53,227 nucleotides of DNA, from NCBI GenBank assembly GCA_001771535.1, contig MEUB01000027.1:84601-137827 (forward strand). Reading direction: 5' to 3'. Of the stretch, positions 43,671 through 51,725 are shown one piece after another. This DNA is from a candidate division WOR-1 bacterium RIFOXYB2_FULL_37_13 (GTDB lineage: Bacteria; Margulisbacteria; WOR-1; XYC2-FULL-46-14; XYC2-FULL-37-10). Every line of letters starts with the position of its first letter. Position 1 is the stretch's first letter. Below the pieces are notes generated by a model. That model searched no databases. It saw only the letters and a program-made list of their open reading frames with translations, and was not told where the DNA came from. Position numbers and translations under genes: made by a program.

Positions 43671-44681
43671 TTATCCTAAGACGGGTGAGGTCCCCAAATA
43701 AGCAAACCAGTCTTTTGTCGCTTCGTTTATGGATTCCGGCGTCCAAACAGGCGCTTCTTTCCAATAATCTATATTTTGAAGCATTCTTTTTACCCCTTCT
43801 TCAAAAGAAACCTTTGGCTTCCATTCCAACATTTTTTGTATTTTAGTTGTATCCGCGAATGTACAATCAGGCTCTCCCGGTCGCTTTGGAATATAAGTAA
43901 TTTCCCCTCCTAGAAGATCAACTAATCGATTTATGCTATAAGTATTGCCACTGCCAACATTAAATGTTTCACCTGTAACAGTTGATTCCGCGGCAGAAAT
44001 AAAAGCAGACGCGACATCTGCTACATAAGTAAAATCACGAGTCTGTTTTCCATTACCTACAACAGTATATGGCTTATTAGCTAATTTCTGAGCCAAAAAT
44101 ACGCCAAAAACAGCTCCGTAAGTGCCCGAAGTCCTTGAACGCGGTCCATACACATTAAATAACCTCAAAGAATTAATTGGAAGTTTATAAACTTTAGCCC
44201 AATGTATCGCAATTTGTTCTCCCAAATGCTTTGTCAAAGCATAAGGGTATTCTGTGCGAATTTCCGCGGTTTCAGGTGTTGGATATTTATCCGGAATTCC
44301 ATAACAAGAGGATGATGCTGTATAAACAATCTTTTTGATATTGGGACAATTTTTACGTATAAGCTCTAAAATGCTTATGGTTCCATTGACATTTGAACGA
44401 TAATAAGCTAAAGGGTTAACAATAGATGGAACAATATCAGCAAGCGCGGCCAAATGAAAAAGATAATCAACCGAAGATAAATGCGGTATTATTTTTTCTT
44501 GATCATTAATATCCGCTTCAAGAAAATTAAATTTTGGATTAGATTGAAAACTTTGTATGTTTTGCAATCGGCCTGTCGACAAATTGTCTATAACTAAAAC
44601 ATTATGCCCTTTATCCAGTAAAGCTTCTGTTAAATGGCTTCCAATAAAACCCGCGCCGCCTGTAATAATACAACTAGCCAA
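43671..44681 (-). CDS. NAD-dependent nucleotide-sugar epimerase (GalE/UGE-like)
   Basis: This 336-residue extended SDR begins [22 protein letters not shown] and retains TASSSCYG and [12 protein letters not shown] with Tyr and Lys. It has [21 protein letters not shown], a feature of GalE-like 4-epimerases, and [17 protein letters not shown]. The end [20 protein letters not shown] is a motif I have seen in epimerases beside heptose genes. Both gmhA (2-base gap) and the hldE-like gene flank it, so an NDP-heptose or a related sugar is probably epimerised. The start is TTG 44681, supported by AGGGG a few bases upstream. The last seven residues may derive from the repeat beyond. Confidence 0.87.
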   Translation of the reverse strand: MASCIITGGAGFIGSHLTEALLDKGHNVLVIDNLSTGRLQNIQSFQSNPKFNFLEADINDQEKIIPHLSSVDYLFHLAALADIVPSIVNPLAYYRSNVNGTISILELIRKNCPNIKKIVYTASSSCYGIPDKYPTPETAEIRTEYPYALTKHLGEQIAIHWAKVYKLPINSLRLFNVYGPRSRTSGTYGAVFGVFLAQKLANKPYTVVGNGKQTRDFTYVADVASAFISAAESTVTGETFNVGSGNTYSINRLVDLLGGEITYIPKRPGEPDCTFADTTKIQKMLEWKPKVSFEEGVKRMLQNIDYWKEAPVWTPESINEATKDWFAYLGTSPVLG

Positions 44682-44683
44682 AA

Positions 44684-45250
44684 TTACCCCTGCCTTATTT
44701 TATTACATAAAATTCGCATTAAAATATGCGTAATTATTAAATGCGTATCTTCCACTTTTTGCATATCATCAATTTCTACCACCAAACTGTGTCGCGCTAT
44801 TTGCTTAAGTTTTCCACCATCAAAGCCTGTCATGCCAAAAGTAATGGCGCCTGACTGATTCGCGTATTCTATGGCATTTAATACATTTTTTGAATTCCCA
44901 CTGCCCGAAAATCCTACCACAAGATCATTCTTGCGCAAGAAATTTTTCAACTGTTCGACAAAAATACTTTCATAAGAAACATCATTGGCATAAGCCATCA
45001 TTGTAGGAATATTATCATTTAAGCATATAACTTTAAAACGTTTATCATTGCCAAAAGAAACACCTTTATTTATATCACAAGCAAGATGCGAGGCTGTAGC
45101 TGCGCTCCCTCCATTGCCAAAAACAAAGACAGTGCTATCATTAGACAAAGATGCAAAAAATAAATTAGCCAGAAGCTCTATCTGAGACACATCAATATCA
45201 TGAAAAACTCTTTCCAATTCAGAAAAATATTCTTTAATGTTAGTTCGCAT
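44684..45250 (-). CDS. gmhA: Sedoheptulose 7-phosphate isomerase
   Basis: This 188-residue SIS-domain protein has [19 protein letters not shown] near residue 50, then [18 protein letters not shown] and [12 protein letters not shown] as the phosphosugar-binding loops, and [13 protein letters not shown] at the end. This is GmhA, converting sedoheptulose 7-phosphate to glycero-manno-heptose 7-phosphate in the first step of NDP-heptose supply. It is first in its run, preceded by a promoter (45288-45315), with the epimerase and hldE-like genes after. Length matches the family. Start ATG 45250. Confidence 0.93.
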   Translation of the reverse strand: MRTNIKEYFSELERVFHDIDVSQIELLANLFFASLSNDSTVFVFGNGGSAATASHLACDINKGVSFGNDKRFKVICLNDNIPTMMAYANDVSYESIFVEQLKNFLRKNDLVVGFSGSGNSKNVLNAIEYANQSGAITFGMTGFDGGKLKQIARHSLVVEIDDMQKVEDTHLIITHILMRILCNKIRQG

Positions 45251-45287
45251 ATTTAAGATTTAATCTTTCTCCCAACACCCAAAAACC

Positions 45288-45315
45288 AGTATACCATCTT
45301 AATAAATTTTGTCTA
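45288..45315 (-). promoter_or_regulatory. Predicted extended -10 promoter of gmhA
   Basis: On the minus strand TAGACA (45315-45310, 5 of 6 with TTGACA) is followed after 16 bases by TATACT (45293-45288, 5 of 6 with TATAAT), with TGG just before it as an extended -10. Transcription should begin near 45281, leaving about 31 bases before the gmhA ATG at 45250, with GGGAG as a ribosome site. Confidence 0.65.
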
Positions 45316-45324
45316 CAGCTAATC

Positions 45325-45344
45325 AAGACCAGTCAAAACCAGTC
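45325..45344. repeat. Tandem 10-bp repeats upstream of the gmhA promoter
   Basis: Two adjacent copies, AAGACCAGTC (45325-45334) and AAAACCAGTC (45335-45344), differ by one base and share ACCAGTC at a 10-base period, one helical turn. They end 9 bases before the -35 box of the gmhA promoter on the minus strand and just after the end of the FAD enzyme gene. The position would suit an activator or repressor, but no regulator is identified. Confidence 0.5.
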
Positions 45345-46452
45345 ACAAGGAGATCAGATCACCAACATACTCCCCAATCGCCAAACAAGCGGTCAACCCT
45401 GGAGATTCAATCCCGATCAGATTGATAAACCTAGGAAACCCGTTATCAGATTCTTCTTTTATTACAAAATCCCTAAACCCATCATTTAATCCTTGCAGTT
45501 TTGGCCGCATACCAGATGTGTCAGGCATAAGTTGCTCTTCTTTTAAGAATGGCAAATAAGTTTTTGCCGCACTATAAAAAGCCTCTCTTTTGCCGTCATC
45601 AACATCATAATAAATATGATCAACATAAGTCGCGTCAGGGCCCAACCTTACACATCCTTCAAGATCAAGTGTCGCGTGAACGCCAAGTCCGTATCCTTTT
45701 TCATGGGGGACGGGATATACAAGGTGATGAAGCATGCCTGTTGCTCCTGATATCGAGAAATAATCGCCTTTGCAAAAATGAAGCCTATAATGAAGAGCAT
45801 CAACATCAAACCCTGTTATTCGCGCGATTTTATCCGAATAAAGGCCCGCGGCATTTATAACTATTTCTGAAAGGATCTTCTCTCCTTTTGAAGTTTCAAT
45901 AGCATACCCTTTAGAAGTTTTTACAATCTTTACAACTTCATTTCCAAACGCGAACATTACTCCATTATTTTGAGCTTCTTCATGCAAAATTTTCATTAAA
46001 CCATGAGAATCAATTATTCCGGTAGTAGAAGAAAATATGCCATTTAACGCGTAAACCTGGGGCTCTATCTTAAGAATGTCATCTTTGGTTAAAAGCGTAA
46101 GGCCTAAAACACCAATTGAAGCTGCCTTTTCATGGATGGATTTTATTTGTAATGCTTCTTCCTCATTCGTTGAAACTATGATTTTGCCGCAGTTCTTATA
46201 TTTAATTACTTTGGATTTACAAAATTCGTATAAAAGCTTGTTTCCCAATAAACATAATTTACTTTTTAAAGAGTCTTTTGGATAATAAATTCCAGCGTGG
46301 ACTACTTCACTATTGCGGCTGCTTGTTTCCTGGCCAAAACTCTCATTTTTTTCAAAAACAACGATATCTCCGTTTATTTTGTCTGACAGCTCTCTGGCAA
46401 TTGCAAGCCCGACAACCCCCGCGCCAATTATTGAAATTTTGACAGTCTCCAA
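45343..46452 (-). CDS. FAD-dependent oxidoreductase, LhgO-like
   Basis: This 369-residue protein has the DAO-type FAD motif IIGAGVVGLAIARELS at the N-terminus, SSRNSEVVHAGIYYPKDSLK near 45, which matches L-2-hydroxyglutarate oxidases, GIIDSHGLMKIL near 145, and GLYSDKIARITGFD, with the FAD-closing RFINLIGIESPGLTACLAIG at the end. It would oxidise a 2-hydroxyacid or a related alcohol or amine using a quinone or oxygen. Its place between wzz and the gmhA promoter suggests no clear role in the glycan. The start is TTG 46452, with AGGGG 8 bases upstream. Confidence 0.85.
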   Translation of the reverse strand: METVKISIIGAGVVGLAIARELSDKINGDIVVFEKNESFGQETSSRNSEVVHAGIYYPKDSLKSKLCLLGNKLLYEFCKSKVIKYKNCGKIIVSTNEEEALQIKSIHEKAASIGVLGLTLLTKDDILKIEPQVYALNGIFSSTTGIIDSHGLMKILHEEAQNNGVMFAFGNEVVKIVKTSKGYAIETSKGEKILSEIVINAAGLYSDKIARITGFDVDALHYRLHFCKGDYFSISGATGMLHHLVYPVPHEKGYGLGVHATLDLEGCVRLGPDATYVDHIYYDVDDGKREAFYSAAKTYLPFLKEEQLMPDTSGMRPKLQGLNDGFRDFVIKEESDNGFPRFINLIGIESPGLTACLAIGEYVGDLISL

Positions 46453-46463
46453 TAGATAAACCC

Positions 46464-47369
46464 CTATGCCCTTCTATTATTCCCCTTTTCCCAATATTCC
46501 ATAAAAAATGCCATGAAAATGCCTACAAAGAGCCCCAAAACCAATCCGACTATCACATTCAACTTAACCTTAGGCCCGCTTTTTGAAAAAGGCTTTTCTG
46601 CCCTGTCTACAACAGAAAAGGGAGGAATTTCTTTTGAAGCTTCAAGTTTTGCCGATTCCAGCTCTTTTTTTAACATTATGTAAACAGAATTATATATGTC
46701 ATAATCCCGCTGCACTCCGCTTTGGCCTGATAAAGAAAACCCTGTATCCGCGCGAGGAACCAGTTTTAATTTATTCTCAATTGTTTTTAAATCTTTTTCC
46801 ACTCTTGGAAGTTCGGAATCAATGTATTGAAGCTTTTTTTGGGCTTCGCTGTAATTTAATTCATTCCAATAAAAAGAAAGGGCGTCAACAAACCCATTTG
46901 CCAGATCAGCAGCTAATTGAGGGTCGCTGGATACGGTTTTAATTTCAAGCACTTTTCCTGAAACTTTTGGGGTTTTCACCATGCCGGACACGGCAGAAAT
47001 CAAATTCTGGCGCTTAATTTCGGGGTTATCCCACCCCGGAATTCTTTGGGTAAGTTTTAAATCATCCAAAACCTTGGCGGCAATGATTTTACTTTTTAGC
47101 AACTCAGTTAAGTCCTCTATATTTCCCCCGCCACCCAAGTTAAGCCCTAACATACCCGCGACTCCCGCATACTGAGACAAAGAAGATGACCCTCCCCCTC
47201 TAACCAAGACTGTTGCGCTTGCCTCATAAACAGGCGCTTGTCTCAAACTATAAACAAAAGCCATAAAAACCATAACAATTACAAAAAAAACAATTGTTTT
47301 CCACCTACGAAGAACAACTTCCACATATTCCCTTATATCTATATCGTCATCATTCATATCTTGAGACAT
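46464..47369 (-). CDS. Wzz-type polysaccharide chain-length/co-polymerase protein
   Basis: This 301-residue inner-membrane protein has the two-helix Wzz layout. The first membrane segment is about residues 24-42 (TIVFFVIVMVFMAFVYSL), a periplasmic, largely coiled section lies between, and the second segment lies near 270-292 (LNVIVGLVLGLFVGIFMAFF). The Pro-rich VVDRAEKPFSKSGPK just before it is the usual C-terminal motif. No tyrosine kinase domain is fused, and none is present nearby. It lies 17 bases after the Wza-like gene, so the two are expressed together, as in other export loci. Confidence 0.88.
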   Translation of the reverse strand: MSQDMNDDDIDIREYVEVVLRRWKTIVFFVIVMVFMAFVYSLRQAPVYEASATVLVRGGGSSSLSQYAGVAGMLGLNLGGGGNIEDLTELLKSKIIAAKVLDDLKLTQRIPGWDNPEIKRQNLISAVSGMVKTPKVSGKVLEIKTVSSDPQLAADLANGFVDALSFYWNELNYSEAQKKLQYIDSELPRVEKDLKTIENKLKLVPRADTGFSLSGQSGVQRDYDIYNSVYIMLKKELESAKLEASKEIPPFSVVDRAEKPFSKSGPKVKLNVIVGLVLGLFVGIFMAFFMEYWEKGNNRRA

Positions 47370-47386
47370 ATTTTATCCTTAAATTA

Positions 47387-48478
47387 TTATTTTACCAGCG
47401 AACCGTAAAGGGTTAAAGCCAATAATATTGTATTTGCAAAACTGGCAAAATCGGAAAAATAAAAGAAATTTCCGGGGACATTGATAACGTCTCCGCCTGA
47501 AACTTCCATATCTTTTTCATAATTGCCATTATAAATTATGTCCGAAACGTTTATTCTGTATTTTTCGGATTTCCCGCCTTGATGCCTAGTTAATGAAACA
47601 AAATCAAGCAGGGCTTTCCCAGTTGGGCCTCCGGCATAACTTATATAATCAGAAACACGACGGCCGGGAACAAACTCAAAACGCCCTCTGTTCCCCACCT
47701 CTCCATAAACATAGACAAAACTTTCTTTCCCTTCAAAAAGAAGTTTATCGTCCGAATCTGACAAAGAGTTGCTGATTAATTCATTGTTGGCATCCGGAAC
47801 CTCTACTACATCCCCTGATTGTATTCGGATATCTTTTGAAAGGTCTCTGCCACGATACGCGGCAAAAAGATCGGCCTTTAATATTTTATTTTCGCCATTT
47901 ACTCCCATTCTTTTTATATAAACATACCTGTTAGATCCGCCGCTTGCGATCCCTCCCGCCTGCGCAATAACCTCTGAAATTCTTGAACTGTCATAAACCG
48001 CCAAAGGACCCGGACTTTTTACCATGCCAGAAAGATAGATTTTTACCTTTTTGGGCTGGTTTAACATAACAAAAAGCTTAAAAGGCTCGGAATAAAACTT
48101 TTTAACAGTTTTTTCTATTTTGTCTTGCGCCTGCGTTAAAGTAAGTCCAGAAAGGTATATAGCACCAATGTTTGGAAAAAAGACCTTTCCATCCGCGCCA
48201 ATGAATAAATCATGATTAACAGAAAGTTCAGCGTCTCCTATTATGATGTGAACACCAAGAGTATCGGAAGGCCCAAGCCTGTAGCTATTGGGATCCACGG
48301 GATATTCCATCGCAAGATCGCTATAACTTTTTGGGGAAGATTTTTCAGCGGCGGATATTGCCTGTATAGAAGGAATGCTTAACCCAAGAGAATTTATATC
48401 GACGGCATAAACCGGCAATGAGCCAAAAAATATGATAAAAGTCAAAAAAGTGGTGATTATCTTCACTGTTTTATTCAT
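47387..48478 (-). CDS. Wza-like polysaccharide export protein (SLBB domains)
   Basis: This 363-residue protein has an N-terminal signal peptide (hydrophobic TTFLTFIIFFGSLPV, cut probably after VYA). No lipobox Cys follows, unlike Wza of E. coli. The Poly_export domain begins SYRLGPSDTLGVHIII and runs to about residue 150. Two SLBB-type domains follow (KVKIYLSGMVKSPGPLAV, SFVYVYGEVGNRGRFEFV), then a hydrophobic end that could span the outer membrane. It forms an outer-membrane channel for glycan. The start ATG 48478 is 26 bases after the murE stop. Confidence 0.9.
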   Translation of the reverse strand: MNKTVKIITTFLTFIIFFGSLPVYAVDINSLGLSIPSIQAISAAEKSSPKSYSDLAMEYPVDPNSYRLGPSDTLGVHIIIGDAELSVNHDLFIGADGKVFFPNIGAIYLSGLTLTQAQDKIEKTVKKFYSEPFKLFVMLNQPKKVKIYLSGMVKSPGPLAVYDSSRISEVIAQAGGIASGGSNRYVYIKRMGVNGENKILKADLFAAYRGRDLSKDIRIQSGDVVEVPDANNELISNSLSDSDDKLLFEGKESFVYVYGEVGNRGRFEFVPGRRVSDYISYAGGPTGKALLDFVSLTRHQGGKSEKYRINVSDIIYNGNYEKDMEVSGGDVINVPGNFFYFSDFASFANTILLALTLYGSLVK

Positions 48479-48504
48479 GTCTTAAGTCTTATAAGATTAT
48501 AACA

Positions 48505-49968
48505 TCAATCCTTAAAAAATTCCTTAACAACTTTACTGTCATTTATATAAATTTTTTCGCCATTAAAGTCCTGCGAAATCTCATGCCCTCGTCCGGCAAT
48601 AATGACAACATCCCCCTTACTTGCCGATTCTAAGGCTTTTTGGATGGCCGCTTTCCTGTCAAGAACAAAGTAATTAGCTTTTTGAAATTCGATATTAGAA
48701 ATTGGAAATTGGAAATTGGAAATTGGTTTTTGGGAATTGGTCATCCCCATACTTATATCATTTATTATATCCTGCGGATCTTCACTATGAGGATCGTCCG
48801 TTGTCACAATAACAATATCCGCCAGCCGAGCCGCAATATCGCCCATAACAGGCCTCTTTGCCTTATCTCGATCTCCCGGACAACCAAAAACCAAAACAAG
48901 CTTTCCCTTTACAAAAGGCTTAACAGTAGCAAGAAGCTTTCCCAGCGCGTCTGGAGAATGCGCAAAATCGACAACAACATCAAATCCCCGATTATTTTTT
49001 ATAATCTCAAATCGGCCTGGGACATTAGCCCTTTCTAATCCCCTTTTAATGATTTTTGAACTTAAATTAAAATACAAACCGCATTGATAGGCTGCTAAAA
49101 TATTATAAACATTATACTCCCCTATTAAGTTTGTTTTAATTTCTTCTGAATCTATTTTAACCTGCATAGAATTAAGACTATCAATGTTAAAAGCAGAAAA
49201 GGCACCCTCTTGCTCTCCGGTTTTCAGCTCATGCCTGCCCTCTTTAAAACCATAAAATATAACCTCAGTCTCAACTTCTGCCGCAATTTCTTTTGAATAT
49301 GGGTCATCAACGTTTATTATTGCCGCACCGTCTGGTTTTAACATTTTAAAAAGCTTTTTCTTTTCATTTAAATAATTAGCCATATCTTTATGAAAATCCA
49401 AATGATCATGCGTCAAATTGGTAAAAATTGCCACATCAAATTCACAGCCATAAACACGCGACTGAGCCAAAGCATGAGATGAAACTTCCATCACAACGTG
49501 AGTAACCCCTTCTTTTACCATTTGAGCCAACAAGCCCTGAAGCGGAAGTGACTCGGGAGTTGTTAACGTTGAATCAATTGATTTGCCGGCTATTTTGGTT
49601 TCAACGGTTCCTATTAACCCTGTTTTAAAGCCGGCCGCAGAAAAAACAGATTCTATGAGATAAGCAGTTGTTGTTTTTCCGTTTGTTCCTGTAATTCCAA
49701 TAAGTTTTAATTTTCTGGAAGGATAATCATACAATTGATTAGATAATTCGGCCAAAGCTTTCCGGCTGTTCTCCACAATAATCTTTTTGACCTCTGACGG
49801 AGCATCAAACTCTTTTTCCGCGACAACAGTAGTAGCTCCATTTTGAATCGCTTGAGGGATAAAATCATATCCGTCAACTTTTAAACCATGGATTGCGACA
49901 AAAATGTCACCTTTTTTTATATTGCGGGAATCATAGGAGATATTATTTATTGATAAACCTTCAAACAT
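48505..49968 (-). CDS. murE: UDP-MurNAc-tripeptide synthetase MurE
   Basis: This protein of 487 residues has the Mur ligase P-loop IGITGTNGKTTTAYLIE, TTPESLPLQ, EVSSHALAQSRV, FTNLTHDHLDFHKDM and VVVDFAHSPDAL, and adds the third peptidoglycan residue. The specificity motif DNPR of mDAP enzymes reads DDPHS here, so the amino acid added is unclear. A 7-bp repeat adds an insert of about 25 residues near 410-435. ATG 49968 is preferred: an extended -10 lies just upstream, and the alternative TTG at 50034 shares the end of the kinase gene and adds 22 residues without family match. Confidence 0.92.
   Translation of the reverse strand: MFEGLSINNISYDSRNIKKGDIFVAIHGLKVDGYDFIPQAIQNGATTVVAEKEFDAPSEVKKIIVENSRKALAELSNQLYDYPSRKLKLIGITGTNGKTTTAYLIESVFSAAGFKTGLIGTVETKIAGKSIDSTLTTPESLPLQGLLAQMVKEGVTHVVMEVSSHALAQSRVYGCEFDVAIFTNLTHDHLDFHKDMANYLNEKKKLFKMLKPDGAAIINVDDPYSKEIAAEVETEVIFYGFKEGRHELKTGEQEGAFSAFNIDSLNSMQVKIDSEEIKTNLIGEYNVYNILAAYQCGLYFNLSSKIIKRGLERANVPGRFEIIKNNRGFDVVVDFAHSPDALGKLLATVKPFVKGKLVLVFGCPGDRDKAKRPVMGDIAARLADIVIVTTDDPHSEDPQDIINDISMGMTNSQKPISNFQFPISNIEFQKANYFVLDRKAAIQKALESASKGDVVIIAGRGHEISQDFNGEKIYINDSKVVKEFFKD
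48699..48726. repeat. Four perfect heptanucleotide repeats inside murE
   Basis: The unit AAATTGG occurs four times in a row (48699-48726), with degenerate copies on both sides (about 48684-48698 and 48733-48740). On the coding strand it reads CCAATTT. Three units make 21 bases, so the peptide repeats as PISNFQF, then PISNIEF. Copy-number change by one unit would shift the murE frame. Confidence 0.9.
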
Positions 49969-49992
49969 TTTGAATAAAACTTCTTTCGATCT

Positions 49993-50001
49993 ATTATAAC
50001 A
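49993..50001 (-). promoter_or_regulatory. Extended -10 promoter element ahead of murE
   Basis: On the minus strand TGTTATAAT (50001-49993) is a consensus -10 box with the TGn extension. No good -35 lies 16-18 bases upstream. The start point would be near 49986, leaving about 18 bases before the murE ATG at 49968. It lies between the histidine kinase stop and murE, so murE and the export genes may have their own transcript. Confidence 0.5.
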
Positions 50002-50030
50002 TATCTTTGCCGTTACATTATTACTTACAG

Positions 50031-51659
50031 TCAATTAATCGGAATTGTAAATTTGAAAGAAGCACCCATCCCCTCACCCGCAGACTCGACCCAAAGCTGG
50101 CCACCCATCGCGCTCACAACTTCACGATAACCAGCCAAACCGACCCCCAAACCAGGAACATCTATATTGACACGAAAACAAGAGATAAAAATCCTTTTCA
50201 TGTTTTCTATTGAAAGACCGATCCCGTTATCAACAACACTTATCTCCAGCATTCCCATATCATTTATGCCGCAATAAATTTTTATATCCGGATCCCTGTC
50301 AGGATGTTTATATTTCACCGCGTTTTCTATAAGCCCCATAATAACAAGCCTAATATTATCAGCATCCGCAAGAATTGCATAAGGAAGTTCCCTTTCCAGA
50401 AAAACAGGATAATTATCTATCCCCGCGAATAATTCCTTAATTTCTACCTTTCTTAAATCAATCTCAATATTAAAGTTGCCTTCAATAACCCTTTTTGTAT
50501 GCCCTTCGAATAAACAAAAAGCTTTATTAAAACTTTTAACTAAATTATCAATAAATCTCGCTCCCACTTTTTCCAAAGAAGTTCTTTTCTCAGGTATAGT
50601 TTTTATTTTTTCCAAGAATAAAAGCTTTTCCTCTTCTAGGCAACTCAACGTTGCTGCGGTTATAGAGGAAAAACCTCTTAAAAATTTTGCAACTCTTAAA
50701 GTCCTCGCTTTGAAATCTTCAAAAGCCTTTTTATGCTTTAGAATTTCATCCTCAATATCATCCAACATAGGCCTTTCATTCATGTAAATAAATGAAAAAG
50801 AAGTGTACACGTCCATAAGATAAGCAATCCCATCTATTCTTTCAACTAAATCATTCAATAGTTCTTTATCTTCAAAATATTTCATAATTCTCTGCAAATC
50901 CAACTTAATAGAGGTAAATACAGACCTAACATTATGGCTTATCCTGTGGGAAGCTTTTTCAGCTTTTTCGAGCAATTTTATTTGTTCTTCGGCTTCAAAT
51001 CGGGCATTAAGCCTTCTTATATACAAAGCTGATTCTTTTGTAATAAAAGAAAGAGAGAACAAAAAATCCTTGATACTAAGATCAACAGGCTTAACAGCCA
51101 CTCCTTTTGAAAAGCCATCAAGCCTGAGAACGCCAAAAACTTCATCATTTCCGCCAATCACTCTCTGTCCCGAAAAACAACCAAAAACCAAATCCATAGG
51201 ATTGTCACCATTTCCATATGCATGGCCATGGTCGGATAAATAGTCTCCTATTATTTTCGCATCAAGTTTAATCTCTTCCGCCAACAAAGAGAGATGCCCT
51301 TCGCTTGACAACAAAAATCCCTGAGGATTAGTTACTCGTAGATCAGGGAAATAAAGCCAACATCTCTTTTCCATCACTGTGTGAAAAGGCCCAGAAGCTT
51401 TAGGCTTGCGATTCTTGTAATGACTTTTCTTCTTAATTTCATGCCCATTCTCAGTAGTTAATAAAACCCTTAATGTACCAGCAATATCATTATATTCATA
51501 AAAAGCGGATCTTGCTCCCGACGTATGACCAGGAACACAAGACAAAGCTTCCAGAGTATGGGTTAAAATACCTTTAACAGTATCAGCTGATTTAAGCTCT
51601 TCAGCAAATTTAAAAAACCAAGCCGTTCCTTTTAGTTGATTAACACAAGTTACATTCAT
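50031..51659 (-). CDS. Soluble sensor histidine kinase with GAF-like domain
   Basis: This 542-residue protein has no signal peptide or membrane segment. A GAF-like sensory region covers about residues 20-215 (LTHTLEALSCVPGHTSGARSA and GVLRLDGFSKGVAVKP are typical). The phosphoacceptor region ASHRISHNVRSVFTSIKLD (His242 in SHNVRS) follows. The C-terminal ATPase has the N-box LIENAVKYKHP, G1 VDNGIGLS and G2 GLGVGLAG. No response regulator is encoded in the window, so its partner must be elsewhere. It is divergent from the GT2 genes, 66 bases away. Confidence 0.87.
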   Translation of the reverse strand: MNVTCVNQLKGTAWFFKFAEELKSADTVKGILTHTLEALSCVPGHTSGARSAFYEYNDIAGTLRVLLTTENGHEIKKKSHYKNRKPKASGPFHTVMEKRCWLYFPDLRVTNPQGFLLSSEGHLSLLAEEIKLDAKIIGDYLSDHGHAYGNGDNPMDLVFGCFSGQRVIGGNDEVFGVLRLDGFSKGVAVKPVDLSIKDFLFSLSFITKESALYIRRLNARFEAEEQIKLLEKAEKASHRISHNVRSVFTSIKLDLQRIMKYFEDKELLNDLVERIDGIAYLMDVYTSFSFIYMNERPMLDDIEDEILKHKKAFEDFKARTLRVAKFLRGFSSITAATLSCLEEEKLLFLEKIKTIPEKRTSLEKVGARFIDNLVKSFNKAFCLFEGHTKRVIEGNFNIEIDLRKVEIKELFAGIDNYPVFLERELPYAILADADNIRLVIMGLIENAVKYKHPDRDPDIKIYCGINDMGMLEISVVDNGIGLSIENMKRIFISCFRVNIDVPGLGVGLAGYREVVSAMGGQLWVESAGEGMGASFKFTIPIN

Positions 51660-51688
51660 ATTTTTTTATCGACACGAAAATAAATAAA

Positions 51689-51717
51689 TTGCGCTTCTTG
51701 CCATAAAACTTTATAAT
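51689..51717 (+). promoter_or_regulatory. Predicted promoter of the GT2 gene, probably leaderless
   Basis: On the plus strand TTGCGC (51689-51694) is followed after 17 bases by a perfect TATAAT (51712-51717). A start 6-8 bases downstream falls at 51723-51725, against an ATG at 51726, so the mRNA would be leaderless or nearly so. No SD sequence lies between the -10 box and the ATG. Confidence 0.6.
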
Positions 51718-51725
51718 ACCATAAT

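Noticed and set aside
43558-43764. Open frame of 68 codons covering the gap before the hldE-like gene
   Set aside because: It overlaps both flanking genes, has no family features and is explained by the inverted repeat region.
48684-48740. CRISPR-like array inside murE
   Set aside because: The unit is 7 bases with no spacers, lies in an open frame and there are no cas genes.
50029-50034. TTGACT as a -35 box for murE
   Set aside because: It lies 30 bases from the TATAAT at 49998-49993, too far for a sigma70 promoter, and it overlaps the kinase stop codon.
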